This document shows, in pieces, positions 23,263-35,519 of a stretch of DNA of 64,000 nucleotides. Made by a program: the position numbers and the translations under genes. Source of the DNA: Homarus americanus (Eukaryota; Arthropoda; Malacostraca; Decapoda; Nephropidae); the NCBI RefSeq assembly GCF_018991925.1, contig NW_024756463.1, forward strand, positions 214,501-278,500. The letters run 5' to 3'. The notes under the pieces were generated by a model. That model worked only from the letters and a program-made list of their open reading frames with translations, was not told the origin of the DNA and ran no database searches. Every line of letters begins with the position of its first letter. The first letter of the stretch is position 1.

Positions 23263-24800
23263 CACCATTATTATTATTATTACTATATTCATAAAAGGTG
23301 TCCTACTATGACTACCACGTCTCTTGCATCACAGATTTTAATCTTTGTGCTGGGGTCTTGGGGTGCCAGCTGTATACATGTATCATTAAAATATTCTCCG
23401 AATAGCCGCTGAAATGTTGTAACTAATATTTTTCGTGAAACTAACCTCGTTTTATGCTTGTACGGTACCAGGGGCCTCGTTTTTTTAGAAATGCTTACAC
23501 CGGATACTCATTTTATGCTTGCATCGAGTCCCCCTCATTTCGTTTGCATTTTGACTCTCGCTTTTAAACTATTCATTAATATATATGGGGACCCAGAAGC
23601 CTTGGGGCTCTGAGCCGTAATTACTGAATGTATTGGTTAACCGGTACATTGAGCGCCTGCAGGGACTAAAAATAACGGAGCCTTAACCAGCTATAACTAA
23701 GGTTGCCAAAAAAGTAATTAATCTTTAATTCAAGGACGTTATAAGCGCCTTAGTTATGGACGTTCAGGTTACGGGCAAGTCGAAGGGAATGATTGAAAAC
23801 CGTCTTTTGACGCACTCAATATTTATTGATGTGGTCAAAACCTGCAGAGAAGGCGTTCATAATATTACAAGGTGATCCATCTGATGCATAATTAGTTAGT
23901 CTCACACAATTTTATCTTAATTACAATTTATTAAACATACTGACATAACACAAAGTTCATAACTCTATTAATCTTAGCTTCGCTTCATTCTGCATTGTCT
24001 TATTACTCCAGGTTAGGCAGAAGAGAGTAGGCGTAATTAGTCAACAATATTTCAGTACCGAGGGGTATGTTATCACTTAGGCTGTACTTACAAGTGCGAG
24101 TCAATGCAGATCAGTATGGTGTTCCAAGAGAAAACAGTATTGCGTAAATCGTCCCAGCACAAATTCTCGGACAGGAGAAGGCTGGTATTCACAGAATCAC
24201 TAGAGAGGGCGATCTGTCTCGTGGAGGGGCGGCAGGCAGCACCGCCACCAGTCTAAGACAGTCCACTCAGCAGAACCAAGATTTATCTGTAAACACTTCT
24301 ACATCCGGCGAGGTCACAGGTCGAAAGATTTAATGGAATCACACGCCAGCTCAGACGTAGTTTTTTTTTTTTGCTGGTGCTCACCGTTAAGCTATGCAAA
24401 AAAATTCCTTCATAAAAGTGCACTGTACTGTATATATCTTGTGAAAAATATTTATAATTTTCACCTTTTCCTACCACCATCAACACCACCATTGGCATCA
24501 CCACTACCATTAACACATTAACATCATTAACACTGCCACCATTTAGCCCGAACACCATTACAACCAGCTCCACCATCATCGACTACAACCACCAGATTCA
24601 CCACCATTCGCTTTAGCCTGTTTACACCCTTATGCTCAACTCAAGTTCATAAACTGTTTTCTTTATTAGTTTTCAACCTTTCATATGAAAACCCAAAACT
24701 GTATTCAGTAGCCTGTTTTTGTTGTTGTAATACAACTTTAAAGTAGAAACTTGATTGTGTTATTGATGGTACGTGTGAGAGAGAACCTACAGCGGTTTCA
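21600..24800. other. Intergenic, no gene seen
   Basis: AT-rich DNA with a low-complexity ACC/CAT tract (about 24470-24612). A stretch at about 23690-23790 (GACGTTATAAGCGCCTTAG, then TTACGGGCAAGTCGAAGGG) resembles a Tigger-type end. No supported reading frame. Confidence 0.5.
23216..23283. repeat. (AAT)n then (ATT)n microsatellite
   Basis: About 16 AAT units, a short CACC break, then ATT units on the same strand, so the tract is partly self-complementary. Confidence 0.95.
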
Positions 24801-24814
24801 CTTGAATCCTATAA

Positions 24815-24890
24815 TTAATAACGAGTGCATATCTGTCTACGTCTGGCTTCAGAAACAAGCATATAACACCCTGGTCTCAAGATAATGAAA
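24815..24890 (-). pseudogene. Fragment of LINE RNase H domain
   Basis: The minus strand reads LRPGCYMLVSEARRRQICTRY, which aligns with LDSGCHALVSEARHKYACLVD in the complete RNase H of the LINE at 7439-9442. Flanking sequence is too decayed to extend the match. Confidence 0.45.
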
Positions 24891-26589
24891 CAAGTAATTC
24901 GGGTAGAGTCGAGGATAATAAAGTACTTGTTACAAACCTCCCACAGGTAGAGTTGAGAAACTATTGATACTGATGGTCTATGACTATGTAATACTGTTTT
25001 CAATCTGGACATTGTGCAAGCGTCCAAAAACACTGACTATAGCAGCTTGTGAATCCTGAGGCAGAATTAGATGTGACAATAACAAACCTTTGTATGAGAT
25101 GTAGATGGTAAGAGGGAAAATCCGCCACAAATCTCGTCACGTTGTATCTTGTCATGGGCAAGAATTGAATGATTCTCGAGAAACTCAACCGAACCCCCAA
25201 ACGAGAGAGAACGTGTATTTTATGTTATGGTTGACTTTAAAAATTACGTTTGGTTAACCTACGCTGGCTTGGTTAGAATAGGTACTGTAAGGTGTAGTGC
25301 ACGGACCAAGCCCTGATAACCTCTTGATTTCGAAGGATGTGATAATCAACAGTCACCTAAATTAAAAACATCCATTCAAATACTCTAATAAATCATAGTA
25401 ATTAAATCATTAGTTTTTCATAGGATATAGTGTGTAGAAATGGACCATGAGGCTATCCGGCTGCAATAGGAGGTATGGATGAGGTTAATGCTACATAATT
25501 ATCTATAACATTTTTAAGGTGTAAAACATATTTTTTACTCCCGCACAAATTTATGCTGTAAATAGATGAAACAAGAACTTGATCTTCAATTGTGCTGAAG
25601 GAAAGGTAAAGTACTCGCAGGGCGTCTGATGATGACGTCACGCCTCAGGTTCAGGTAGAGTTTTCCCGGGATTTTTAATGGATATGAATAATTAAACTGT
25701 AATACGAAAAAAATAAAATAATTCATCTTTCTTTTTTATCCATTCTCTGGAAAATAACAACAATGGCAGAGATAAGAAAATAGCTTCCATTTTTAACTCA
25801 CTGTGCACAGTATGTCGGTAGTTCAACCCTCTCAGGGGGCCAGATAACACTTCTTCATATCAAAGGAACCGCGGCAGCGACACCAAGAGAGGCCACACCT
25901 GCACCTCAACCCGTAAACTGAGTAGATTGAACACCCAAAAATATCCTCAGTGACATGTATATAAATTCAACAATAGACTTAAAAAAAAGAGATATAAATA
26001 TTAATCAAATTTTTATACCGCCAGTTTTGATACTCATAACCTTGTTGTCTTCATGCTAATCTTTATTTAAGGATCACACACTTCAGCACTGTATTTATGT
26101 TGGTATAATTATGAATAGTAAAATGTGATGAATGAGGCGCTCCTCAACTTTCTGTTATCTATCAAACTATTGACGAGCTGTTAAGAGCATCTGTTGATTA
26201 GTCCCAGACCCACTCAGGCTTTATCACCACTGCTGTACACCGCCTGTCACACGTGACCTGCATGCCACCATTAACCCCACACCGCCACCATAATGTCAAT
26301 GCACCTCCATTACTACCACCCTGTAAATACACTCTCACTATCACTGTCATCATAAACAGAGGACCCGTAGTCGGGTGGACACGGCTCTGGCTCTTGGAGG
26401 TTGAGGCACCACTACCCGGGGCTATTCTCAGGGACACCAACTGTGTCTTTGATCATCACTGAACCTAACTATCAATCAGTCAAGGTATTACGCTTGTATC
26501 TGTGGATTACTTATTTCCCCTTCCAGCTTTTCCATTAAAATCACCCATTACAATAAAATATTCACAGTTGTAGAGACTCAACACAATAT

Positions 26590-26880
26590 ATGTAGCTACA
26601 GTAATAACGAAATAACTAGAACAAATGGCTTTAAATTAGATAAATTCCGATTCAGAAAGGATATAGGCAAGCACTGGTTTGGTAATAGAGTTGTGAATAT
26701 GTGGAATAGGCTACCGAGTGCTATAGTAGGATCGGGGACGCTAGGAAGCTTCAAGACGAAGTTGGATAGGCACATGGAAGTGCTGGGATGGGTGTGAAAG
26801 GGATCTGCCCTGTATGGGCCAGTCGGCCTCCTGCAGTATCCCACTTTCTTATGTTCTTATGTAACAAAATCCCTCTGTCA
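26590..26880 (+). pseudogene. LINE ORF2 C-terminus and 3' tail (CR1-like)
   Basis: The plus strand reads DKFRFRKDIGKHWFGNRVVN, then MWNRLPSAIVGSGTLGSFKT and KLDRHM, a stop, and a short tail ending in CTTATGTTCTTATGT, a repeated-pentamer-like end. It is a short 5'-truncated copy. A relative lies at 31150-31410. Confidence 0.65.
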
Positions 26881-27569
26881 AGGGCGCAATAATCCTTATC
26901 ACTGAATCTTGGTGTGTCAGAGATATAAACACACCACGACAGCTTAATACGTACACTAATGAATGACATGACAGGAGGGTTAATTACAGAAGAATGCTGA
27001 CTACATCTTGTACAGTGATGGACTGTGATAGTGTGGGTGTGTGAGAACTGAGAGAACTGTGTGAGGACCGACTATTGGGAGGAGAGGTCAAGAGGGAAGC
27101 AAGAAAGCTAGGCTGGAGAAGTACATATGTCGTCAGTACCATCAAAGGAGGGAGGGAGTGAGGAGTCGCCAAGTACTACACTGTCTACGTCACACCAATT
27201 CTCTTGTCCACACCTGTAGGGTTCACGCTGGGGTAAGAGGAAGCTTTATCTCCAGCACCTCATTTAACTCTCACTACAGAGGATAAGAGGGAGCAAGATA
27301 CGAAGGGTTAACAGAGCTTGTCAGTTTCCAAACCAAGTATCGAGTACACAGTAACACTTATGATGATCTCAATAGTTCCCATTATTAATAGAGATTTCTA
27401 CATCAAGTTCCTTCCCTGGAAAACACAAGGGAAGACAGCAATACTACCCAAGTGCTGCAAAGTTCACCCTCTGTATCTTGATTCTCAGTGCTGTTGGTTT
27501 ATTTCCGAAGTTAATAACTTCATTCATAAGGTTCTCACTACCTTCTGTAACCCCTCAGTGTGGGCGTCT

Positions 27570-27830
27570 ATGGATAACCCGGAGCATGGCCGCACGACAT
27601 GTAAACTTTGTGGGCGACCCGACTCTCATACCCTGGCATGTCCCAAAACCTCCTCCTACAGGCCCCCAGCTGTCACCATCACATGGTTCCTCTTCCCTCT
27701 GTACACTTATCCTTCCTTGACTACATGTAACTTGGTAACACAAGCCCTCAGGCACTCCACGTACTTCCCTAGTATAGGGCGTAAGGAGTATACAATAAAC
27801 TAGTCCCTTGGGACAAATATAAATCTAAAT
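27570..27830 (+). pseudogene. LINE 3' fragment of the 15159-15756 family
   Basis: It encodes MDNPEHGRTTCKLCGRPDSH (same knuckle as 15159-15756). An internal deletion follows, then the family's 3' end: GGGCGTAAGGAGTATACAATAAACTAGTCCC and an AAATCTAAATCTT tail. It is shorter than the copies at 15159 and 36034. Confidence 0.6.
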
Positions 27831-28449
27831 CTTTCCAAATCTTCCAACTCGGCAAATAAAAAGAGTTGTGTTAAGACATAGGCTCCCGCCTGCTTGTACA
27901 TTTGTTTCGCTAAGTGCTGTCTGTTGGGGAGGTGGCTGTGTTATTACCTCACCACTCACACGATATTTGGTTTATATAACGTGTTGTATTATGTTGTAAC
28001 CATAGCAGGACGTGAGGCTCAATATGACCCTGTGAAGAAAAGTGACTAAGAAATTACCCCGCTGATGTGCTGCAGCTGTAACATGTTGGTTTAGATGTAA
28101 AATGCAAAAATTACGCCGCAGTGATCTACTGTATGTGTCAGTGGGGGTAATTACTGTAGTGTCAATAGAGCCTGTATAGTATGTTTGATGATCGGGGGAA
28201 TTATACTTAATTTTCCCCCCAAAGTACGTCACCACGATCTTCCATTCATTTGCACCTCTACGAATCGATGTTTACCTGTCCTTCCAAATCTAAAGTTCTA
28301 TCATTTAAATTCATTCTTTCATTCACCTCTTGAAAAACACGTGACCAACTATCATGTAACTTAAGACTCAGTTGCTATATGATTAAAACTAGACATAATT
28401 ACCCTCGGATAGTCTCACATATGAATGATTTTTTTCCCACTAATTACAG

Positions 28450-28562
28450 CAGTGGCGCCGAGTCTGGCCAGAGACGAATTCACCCCCCGGGACGACTTGG
28501 AGGAGAGGCTTCCATTCGTTAACCCCAGAGACCTGAGATTAGGGGAGGTATTGCACAGCTAG
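28450..28562 (+). CDS. Candidate terminal exon of an unrecognised gene
   Basis: A strong acceptor (TTTTTTTCCCACTAATTACAG) is followed by an open frame of 36 codons from 28452: VAPSLARDEF, then TPRDDLEERLPFVNPRDLRL, ending GEVLHS and TAG at 28560-28562. Charge and Pro content look like a secreted or processed protein C-terminus. I find no convincing upstream exon and do not recognise the family. An alternative is an internal exon ending at GGGGAG|GTATTG. It may be chance. Confidence 0.3.
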
Positions 28563-30740
28563 ATGATGGACTGTTACTTTTTCTTGTATTATTAAAGTTG
28601 ATAAAAAAATAGAATTTGATTGAAAGAGGATTTGAGCATATTCTGATACATTGACGAACACAACGGGCGTAAGTGGTTGTGTTTTTTTTCCCGGGAATTT
28701 GGTTCAAATTCCGGGATTCTTATTGTTATTCCTAATCTCTGATTTACACTATGTAAAATACAAAAACGCATGAGAGAGAGAGAGAGAGAGGGGGGGGGGT
28801 AGAGCGAGTTTGACAGAAGTGACGCGTACCGTTCCCGTACACTTCTGGCCTTCACCACGTCTTGCTTGGGTACTGGCCTTAGTAGTGTTGATCTCCCTGC
28901 AGAGTGCATAGGTGTGTTGACTGTCGAGTAATCTGTCTGTATATGATGCCAAAAGCCATGATATAATGGTGTATCTTGGCTTGCATGATACAGAGTACGG
29001 ACATGTGACTGATATGATAAATTAACATAGTGCATACTTTGTGTTATTTTTTTCAGGTGATTTTCCGAAACTAAGGCCGAGTCATTACGGTATAGCGAGT
29101 CATATGCATGGCAATATTTTGATAGACTGAAAACTGAGGAATCATCAAAATGTAGAAAGTGCAATTCAGTGATAAAGTGCAGGGGATGGTCCACCAGTGT
29201 TATGATCCGTCATTAGTTAGTACAAATATCACCTGATGCGGGAAATCCCGGGATCCCTGGAAATATCCTGGTTTGTCCCAAATCCCGGGATGCTAAGAAA
29301 CCCCCAAAACAGGAAACCCTAATCAGAACATTGTCTTAGAATCCAGAAGTCTAGAACCTCAGTAATAAGGAGCAAAAGATCCTGGTATTTCAGTAGTTCT
29401 GGAATATATACATGGGAGTGGCCGGGATTTAAAAAGGGGAGCTGGTCGTGGCCAAGAATTTGTAAGGGAACACTGCCGCATGTGAGCCACATTCTGTCAC
29501 TTATCTTTATCTTGTACTCAAAGCTTACCCGAGAGAGTACGTGTCACCTTGTTAATAACATTCCTATGGATGTTTCACGAAGATCTAAATTATCATTACA
29601 AAAGCACATTGTGTGTTTACAACTTCAGAAAAAAAGTACTGGAAAATTAATATGAAATTACGATACTGGATATTCTCAGAATGAGAAAGTCATGACGCCA
29701 CACAGTTGGTCTTCAAGGAGAAAAATACATTAATAATTTCCACGACTGTGTCATCCACAACACAGCTCAGTGGATGTGATTATTGTGGTAAATTATTTAC
29801 GTGTTGAACATTGAATATAAAGTTAACATGAGTTAGTACTTGTATTGGTAGATGGTCAGGATAATGTTAGCCTCGATGCTCCCACAGTACTGGGTGTCTG
29901 TCCCCTTGTCTTCCCTGTAGACTCGGAAGATGGAACATCCAGTACACTACATTGATGAAAGCCTTATAGTTCTCGCCTGTATGTGACCCATATCTCGCTG
30001 CCATACAGCAGGCTTGGGAAGACTACTGCACATTAGACGTGTAGCTTTGTCGATAGTTTCAGTTCCCTACAACTGAAGACATGAGAACGCAGTCTACCAA
30101 AAGTCTGAGACGCACATCTGACCCAAAATTGGATCTCATCTATGTCTTTAGTGTGACAGGTGGGAGCCAAGGCACACACACATTTATCCACCGATGGAAC
30201 TAGCAAGTGCAAGATATAAAAAAATAGTGGAGTGTTTACAGTGTTATAAAGACTCTCACGACACCTTCCATACCTATAAATATGTCTATAACGAGGGAGT
30301 TAAAGAGTTAGCTAAACTCTAATAAATAACAACAATTGAAAGTGAATTTCCTAATCTTCTGTATCATCTCACTGTCCCTCCTGCTAACTACTACATCGAG
30401 AAACATTTAGAGATATGTGAGACACCAGGACCTTTGGGGTGTTATCCATCACCACCAAACTAGATAAAACCAGTGAGTGGCAGTGATGCACTCCACACCG
30501 CGGGGGGTAGATAACACATCACAACAACAACAACATGCAGGTGTAGTATCCAGGAGCAGTCCGTCCGCCTTGTTTACCGTGGCTGCCACAGGTGGCTGTC
30601 TCCATGGGGGCCCCACACACATGTGACCTGCCTGTCTCAAGCACAATATGGTGACGGTGACTATAGTGGCGACGCTGGTATCTGGTGTTGTCACCATCAC
30701 ATGACTGTCACACGAACATCCACATAACATTCAAAAGACT
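28563..30740. other. Intergenic, no gene seen
   Basis: Contains a (GA)n/(G)n run at 28771-28799 and a stretch of repeated CCCGGGA motifs at 29240-29300. The 200-codon minus-strand frame at 28592-29194 runs through the GA repeat and has no recognisable domain. Confidence 0.5.
28771..28799. repeat. (GA)n followed by G run
   Basis: Ten or so GA units followed by ten G. Confidence 0.95.
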
Positions 30741-30759
30741 ACACACACACACACACATT

Positions 30760-31126
30760 CATATTTCCCAAGTTCAACTATGCCTCCCCTACCTGGTCCT
30801 CCTCCCTAAATGCCACACAAAGTAAATACCTAGAAAAAGTGCAAAAAAGGGCATGCAAGATTATTCTCTCCCTTTCCTACTCCACATATCAAGAAGTGCT
30901 CAACACACTGACCCTCTTGGCTCTTTCTGACCATCACCACGACCTCATCTGCAAATTTGGTGAGAAGCTTCTGCACCATCCTCGACACCGGCTCCTACTA
31001 CCACCCGAGATCCCTCGACCGAGAATTGCTAGACACCACAACCGCATCCAGCCCATACGAGCACGAACTGATCGCTATAAAAACAGCCTAGTCCCAACCA
31101 TTGTAAAAATTATCAATAACTTGTAA
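30760..31126 (+). pseudogene. LINE reverse transcriptase C-terminal fragment
   Basis: An open frame starts abruptly after a short (CA)n and reads FNYASPTWSSSLN, then LEKVQKRACKIILSLSYSTY and LTLLALSDHHHDLICKFGEK, with a stop at 31124-31126. This is the region after the RT core in Jockey-type ORF2 proteins (the EKVQKRA motif is typical). It is 5'-truncated. A second LINE fragment follows directly. Confidence 0.65.
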
Positions 31127-31149
31127 TCAACCAGTGTATTCACTCCCCA

Positions 31150-31410
31150 GGACTTGGAGCAACGGATTTAAGTTGGATAAGTTTAGGTTTAGGAGGTGAG
31201 ATAGGAAGGAACTGGTTCACAAATAGGGTGGTGGGAGAGTGGAACAAGCTTAGCAACTTTGTAGTAAGTGCTGGAACGTTGGAAGTTTCAAAAGGAGGCT
31301 GGATAGATTCATGGAGGATAGAGAGTGGTAGTAACTCTCAACAGGAGCTGCCATGCACAGGCCAACCGGCCTATTGCAGACTCCTTATTTTCTTATGTTT
31401 CTTATGTGAG
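31150..31410 (+). pseudogene. LINE ORF2 C-terminus and tail, relative of 26590-26880
   Basis: The plus strand reads KLDKFRF, then NRVVGEWNKLS in shifted frames, then SFKRRLDRFMEDREW, and ends in TTCTTATGTTTCTTATGTG, the same type of 3' end as 26590-26880. It is decayed. Confidence 0.6.
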
Positions 31411-32049
31411 AGGTGAGGGAGAGGAGTTCACTCTTTCCAAGTTCTACGAATCCAAAGGTCTACTAGTTCAGCGGTTTCAGTCATTAGTTTTAAGGTCTAC
31501 CATAATCGCTGCTTATACCCTTAATGTGTTACAAGGCAAGACTGACAAGAGGAAAAGGGAAATACTTGCTCTGTTTAATTTTGGGTGAGTTTTTACGGTA
31601 TAAATATACGGTATAAATTTGTCTACGAGAAACACCAGTGGCATACAAAGGGTCCACTGAATTTTAGAAGTCAACTTGAAGACGCCTGAAGATTAGAATA
31701 AGTCAGCCGTTGTGTCAATTTTAGAACAAGTTAATCATAGGACTAAAAACGTTTGCTCGATTAGTGTTGGAGATGGGGTCAGTGGTCCACAGAACTAGTG
31801 AACCTTCGAACCATTGGACATAAAATCTTACACAAAAAGGTCTTCATGAATAGAGACATGACAAGATATAGATATTTGCTGTCAATAGATAAATCATAAT
31901 TAATTTCACCTGCAATATTACATTTTAAACCTGGATCTTTCTCCCCCACCTTGCTATTTTCCCCACCATTCTCTCGTCTCCCCACGCTCCCCAGTCCAAC
32001 AACCTTCCCCTCTCGAGAGGATCCACCCACTAATCACAGAACTGACCTT

Positions 32050-32245
32050 CTCTCCTCCATTACCCTTCTCCAACCTCTCTCCTTCTCTCTCTCCAGCACT
32101 ACCTACCTCCCCCTCTCTCTCCCCAGCACTACCTTCCTCGCTTTCGCCAGCACTACCCCCCCTCTCTCTCTAGCACTACCTACCCCCCCCTCTCTCTCTC
32201 TCTCCAGCACTCCCGACCTTCCCCTTCCTCTCTCTCTCTCTCTCA
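32050..32245. repeat. CT-rich low-complexity tract
   Basis: Repeated TCTCTCTCCAGCACTACC units and (CT)n runs. It opens frames on both strands that I treat as artefacts. Confidence 0.8.
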
Positions 32246-33430
32246 GACACGCAAATGCACGGGATAGATTTTTCATTCTCGTATGTAAACACAAACACAT
32301 GCACACACGGGCTGACAAAGGAATTGCATACGTGTACATATACTCATACACAATATGTATCTTAGGAGACACGACCCCACCAGGCTGTAACACGTAGCGG
32401 CGGTAATCAAGTGTGCATGGACACCTGTACATGACACAGGTGTAGTGCACATGCCACACTCACCCACGGCAGATCTGATTGCGATATACACCTGCTTAAC
32501 GCAGGTGATGTAGTAACGCATGTGGAGAGACAGCTTGGTAAAGCCTAGATCCTTGGCTCTCTTAATAATATCTCAAGTACTTGAATTGTTTATCTGGTAG
32601 AAATCAGTAAAAACTGAAAATATAAAATATTTCTCGGAGAATATAAAATTGTCTGACATGGCAATTCTTGTCGGACAACCGGAGTTGTTTTATAACCACT
32701 ATAATATTCTACAACTAAACAATGAATACTGTATTCTCATTTCCCATGCATGTAAAATACGAGCAATACTTTAATACATATATCAAGCACATTTATCTCC
32801 TATCCCTCAATATATAGGGCCTTAAGTCTCTCGGGCATGAAACGTGACAGAACAGCTTGGAGAACAGAGGTTAAGTTTACATAAAGAAGGAACAATCGAC
32901 ACCCACTGGCTTACAAGAGTAACGAACTCTTTATACGGATGGTACTTAACATCTTAAACAACAATTTAAAATGTTGTTTACAAAGCACATTGCAAATAAA
33001 ATACAGTTACAGCGCAACTGTAACCAGGGGTGACTTCTTCCCCAACACCTGTCTGTCACACTACATCCTTGACCACGGAAGGGTCAAGACGTACCTGGCG
33101 CTCCTCTCGGAGCAGCCAGGTCAACTGTTATGTTGGCCCATACCAACCCCCTCCCCTGAACCCTCCTCCCCACCGGAATATCAACAAGTTCACGCCAGAA
33201 GTTACTATTTCATTTTGGAAAGAAATGGAACCAGTGTTAAACAGAGGTGAACAGTGGTGAACAGTGCTTAAGTCAGTGAGAACAACTCAACAGTAACAGT
33301 GGTACCCAAGTTGACCTTTCACACAGTGAGGTCCCAGGTACCCAGTGATAACGGCCAGTGAGACCCAACTACCAGCGATGTGTTAATCCGTCTACGATAG
33401 GAAGGCCTGGAACCACACCTCACTCATATA

Positions 33431-33909
33431 ACACCATCTGTGAGGGAATTACTACACCACGTGAGGCCCCTCATAACACCATATGTGAAGGAGTTACTAC
33501 ACCACGTGAGGCCCCTCATAACACCATCTGTGAGGGAATTACTACACCACGTGAGGCCCCTCATAACACCATCTGTGAGGGAATTACTACACCACGTGAG
33601 GCCCCTCATAACACCATCTGTGAGGGAATTACTACACCACGTGAGGCCCCTCATAACACCATCTGTGAGGGAATTACTACACCACGTGAGGTCCCTCATA
33701 ACACCATCTGTGAGGGAATTACTACACCACGTGAGGCCCCTCATAACACCATCTGCGAGGGAATTACTACACCACGCCAGGTCCCTCATAACACCATCTG
33801 AGGGAACTACTACACCACGTGAGTTCCTCCTAACACCATCTGGGAGGGAGTTACTACACCACGTGAGTTCCTCCTAACACCATCTGGGAGGGAGTTACTA
33901 CACTATGAG
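33431..33909. repeat. 45-bp minisatellite, about 10.7 units
   Basis: The unit begins ACACCATCTGTGAGGGAATT and includes ACTACACCACGTGAGGCCCC. The first eight units are exactly 45 bp; the last ones are 42 and 44 bp and more diverged. Because 45 is a multiple of three, frames on both strands stay open (for example HNTICEGITTPREAP repeated). There is no evidence that they are genes. Confidence 0.95.
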
Positions 33910-34181
33910 TTTGCTGTTCAACACCTACATTAATCTGTATGTTCACTGTATGTTCCTTTACCTTTCTCTAATGAAGGCTTTTGTTAAACCACCAATGTAT
34001 GTAATAAGTCATTTATGTCCAATGTATATTTTCAGCCTTCGCTGCAGAACTTTTTCAATAAAACCGTCAATTATTATTATTATTATTATTATACTCCACC
34101 ACAACAGTTATGAGAGTTAAGGTGCTAGATAACGGCTGCTAATAGAGGGCAATCCCCCCCCAAAAAAAAAAGGAAAGAAAA

Positions 34182-34183
<2 letters not shown>

Positions 34184-34276
<93 letters not shown>
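34184..34276. repeat. (TA)n microsatellite
   Basis: About 46 TA units directly upstream of the ORF1-bearing LINE. Confidence 0.98.
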
Positions 34277-34277
<1 letters not shown>

Positions 34278-34376
34278 CGTATTACCACGTAAGAGGACAG
34301 ACGTGTGCCCATAGGTGCCCTGTCCTGATCGACACACAAAGGCCACCTCAGTCTCTACCTACCCCTTCGCTGGCAA

Positions 34377-35519
34377 GTGTTGCCAGCGATGGGGGGCGGG
34401 GTCGACGTAAGCGCCCCAGAAGAGGTGTCCCCTCTCTCATGGATACAGACATTTCTGAGACGGATAGTCATAGTGCATCCCACACCCTGCAAGGGTGACA
34501 GTAATGTTTCTATGGGAAACACTTGCCGGAGTGGCAACGCCAAGGGCAGCGATTCTCCCCTCGACACCCACCCCTCTGCCAACCAACCAAGTAAATTGCA
34601 TCTGCACTTCCCCAAGGACTTTTTGAAAACCGTCGAGGAACGGTTTAATTGGACAACAGAGTATTGGAGACAACACGGTCTCACCATTCAATTCCGAAAA
34701 GGTAAGAACCGTAACTTTATCAAGTGTCAGACACCCAAGGTCTATGAAACACTCAGTACTGTTGGATTTGACGGGGTTGTCCTCGTGCCTCCACCTGCTG
34801 ACGCAGCGGAATGTTGCCACATCCTAGTTAAACAGTTCCCCCTATATGCTGAGGTCGAAGATGCTCGTAACTTGAATAACTTTAATCCACGTATACTCAG
34901 TATACATCGACACTACCGAGGGAAGACCCCACAAGCAGCTGTCATAGTTAAATGGAAGGGGAGGGAGTGCCCAACCACTGTTGAGTCCCACCCAGTCCTA
35001 CCTCCACTGTATGCAGAACCATATCACCCCGGGCCTGCTTTTTGTGTCATCTGCTCCCACTGGGGTCACACCTTCACCGCCTGCTGCCGACGTGATCGTC
35101 CCAGATGTCACTTCTGTTCACGTAACCACCACTCCTCAGACTGTGCCCAAAAAATCAAAGACCACCTCAATGGGGGTGGTGTGGGCTATGTTGTTGACCC
35201 CAGGTGTTATAATTGTGGTGGCTGGCACAATGCTGACTCACGACAATGCCCCAAACGTCCGCCTGTCCCAGGAGAAAAGCCTCCCCAAAGGCTGCGTCAA
35301 CCTCAACCTCCCCCCCCAGCCTACCGAGCCACATCCCTCTACGTCCTCTCTGTCTTCAGCAACGCCTTCTTTAACAACACCTGCCCCTGCCTAGCTGCAA
35401 CACAGCAGCCCCAGCCGTATCCTAACTCAACTACTACTGGGCCTCCTCCCCGTCTCTACTCTGACGCTGTCAGGCCTTGTGCTCCCACCGGTGCCCCCCC
35501 ACAACCCCCCCTCCGGTGA
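34377..35519 (+). CDS. LINE ORF1 (Gag-like) with three zinc knuckles
   Basis: An open frame of 380 codons; the first in-frame codon used is not ATG, and the real start may lie near ATGGGGGGCG (34389). The middle contains FPKDFLKTVEERFNW and GFDGVVLVPPP. Three CCHC-type knuckles follow: CVICSHWGHTFTAC, CHFCSRNHHSSDC and CYNCGGWHNADSRQC. A Pro/Gln/Ser-rich tail follows. This is the nucleic-acid-binding ORF1 protein of Jockey/I-type LINEs, which packages the element RNA. The frame ends in a C-rich run at about 35490-35515; the likely continuation is in the next frame (35479-36054). Confidence 0.8.
   Translation: MLPAMGGGVDVSAPEEVSPLSWIQTFLRRIVIVHPTPCKGDSNVSMGNTCRSGNAKGSDSPLDTHPSANQPSKLHLHFPKDFLKTVEERFNWTTEYWRQHGLTIQFRKGKNRNFIKCQTPKVYETLSTVGFDGVVLVPPPADAAECCHILVKQFPLYAEVEDARNLNNFNPRILSIHRHYRGKTPQAAVIVKWKGRECPTTVESHPVLPPLYAEPYHPGPAFCVICSHWGHTFTACCRRDRPRCHFCSRNHHSSDCAQKIKDHLNGGGVGYVVDPRCYNCGGWHNADSRQCPKRPPVPGEKPPQRLRQPQPPPPAYRATSLYVLSVFSNAFFNNTCPCLAATQQPQPYPNSTTTGPPPRLYSDAVRPCAPTGAPPQPPLR

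Noticed and set aside
28592..29194. 200-codon minus-strand frame
   Set aside because: Passes through (GA)n; composition random; no domain.
33358..33877. Repeat proteins of 121 to 147 codons
   Set aside because: Products of a 45-bp minisatellite that is open in several frames on both strands.
33431..33909. CRISPR array
   Set aside because: Direct tandem repeats without unique spacers, in a eukaryotic genome.
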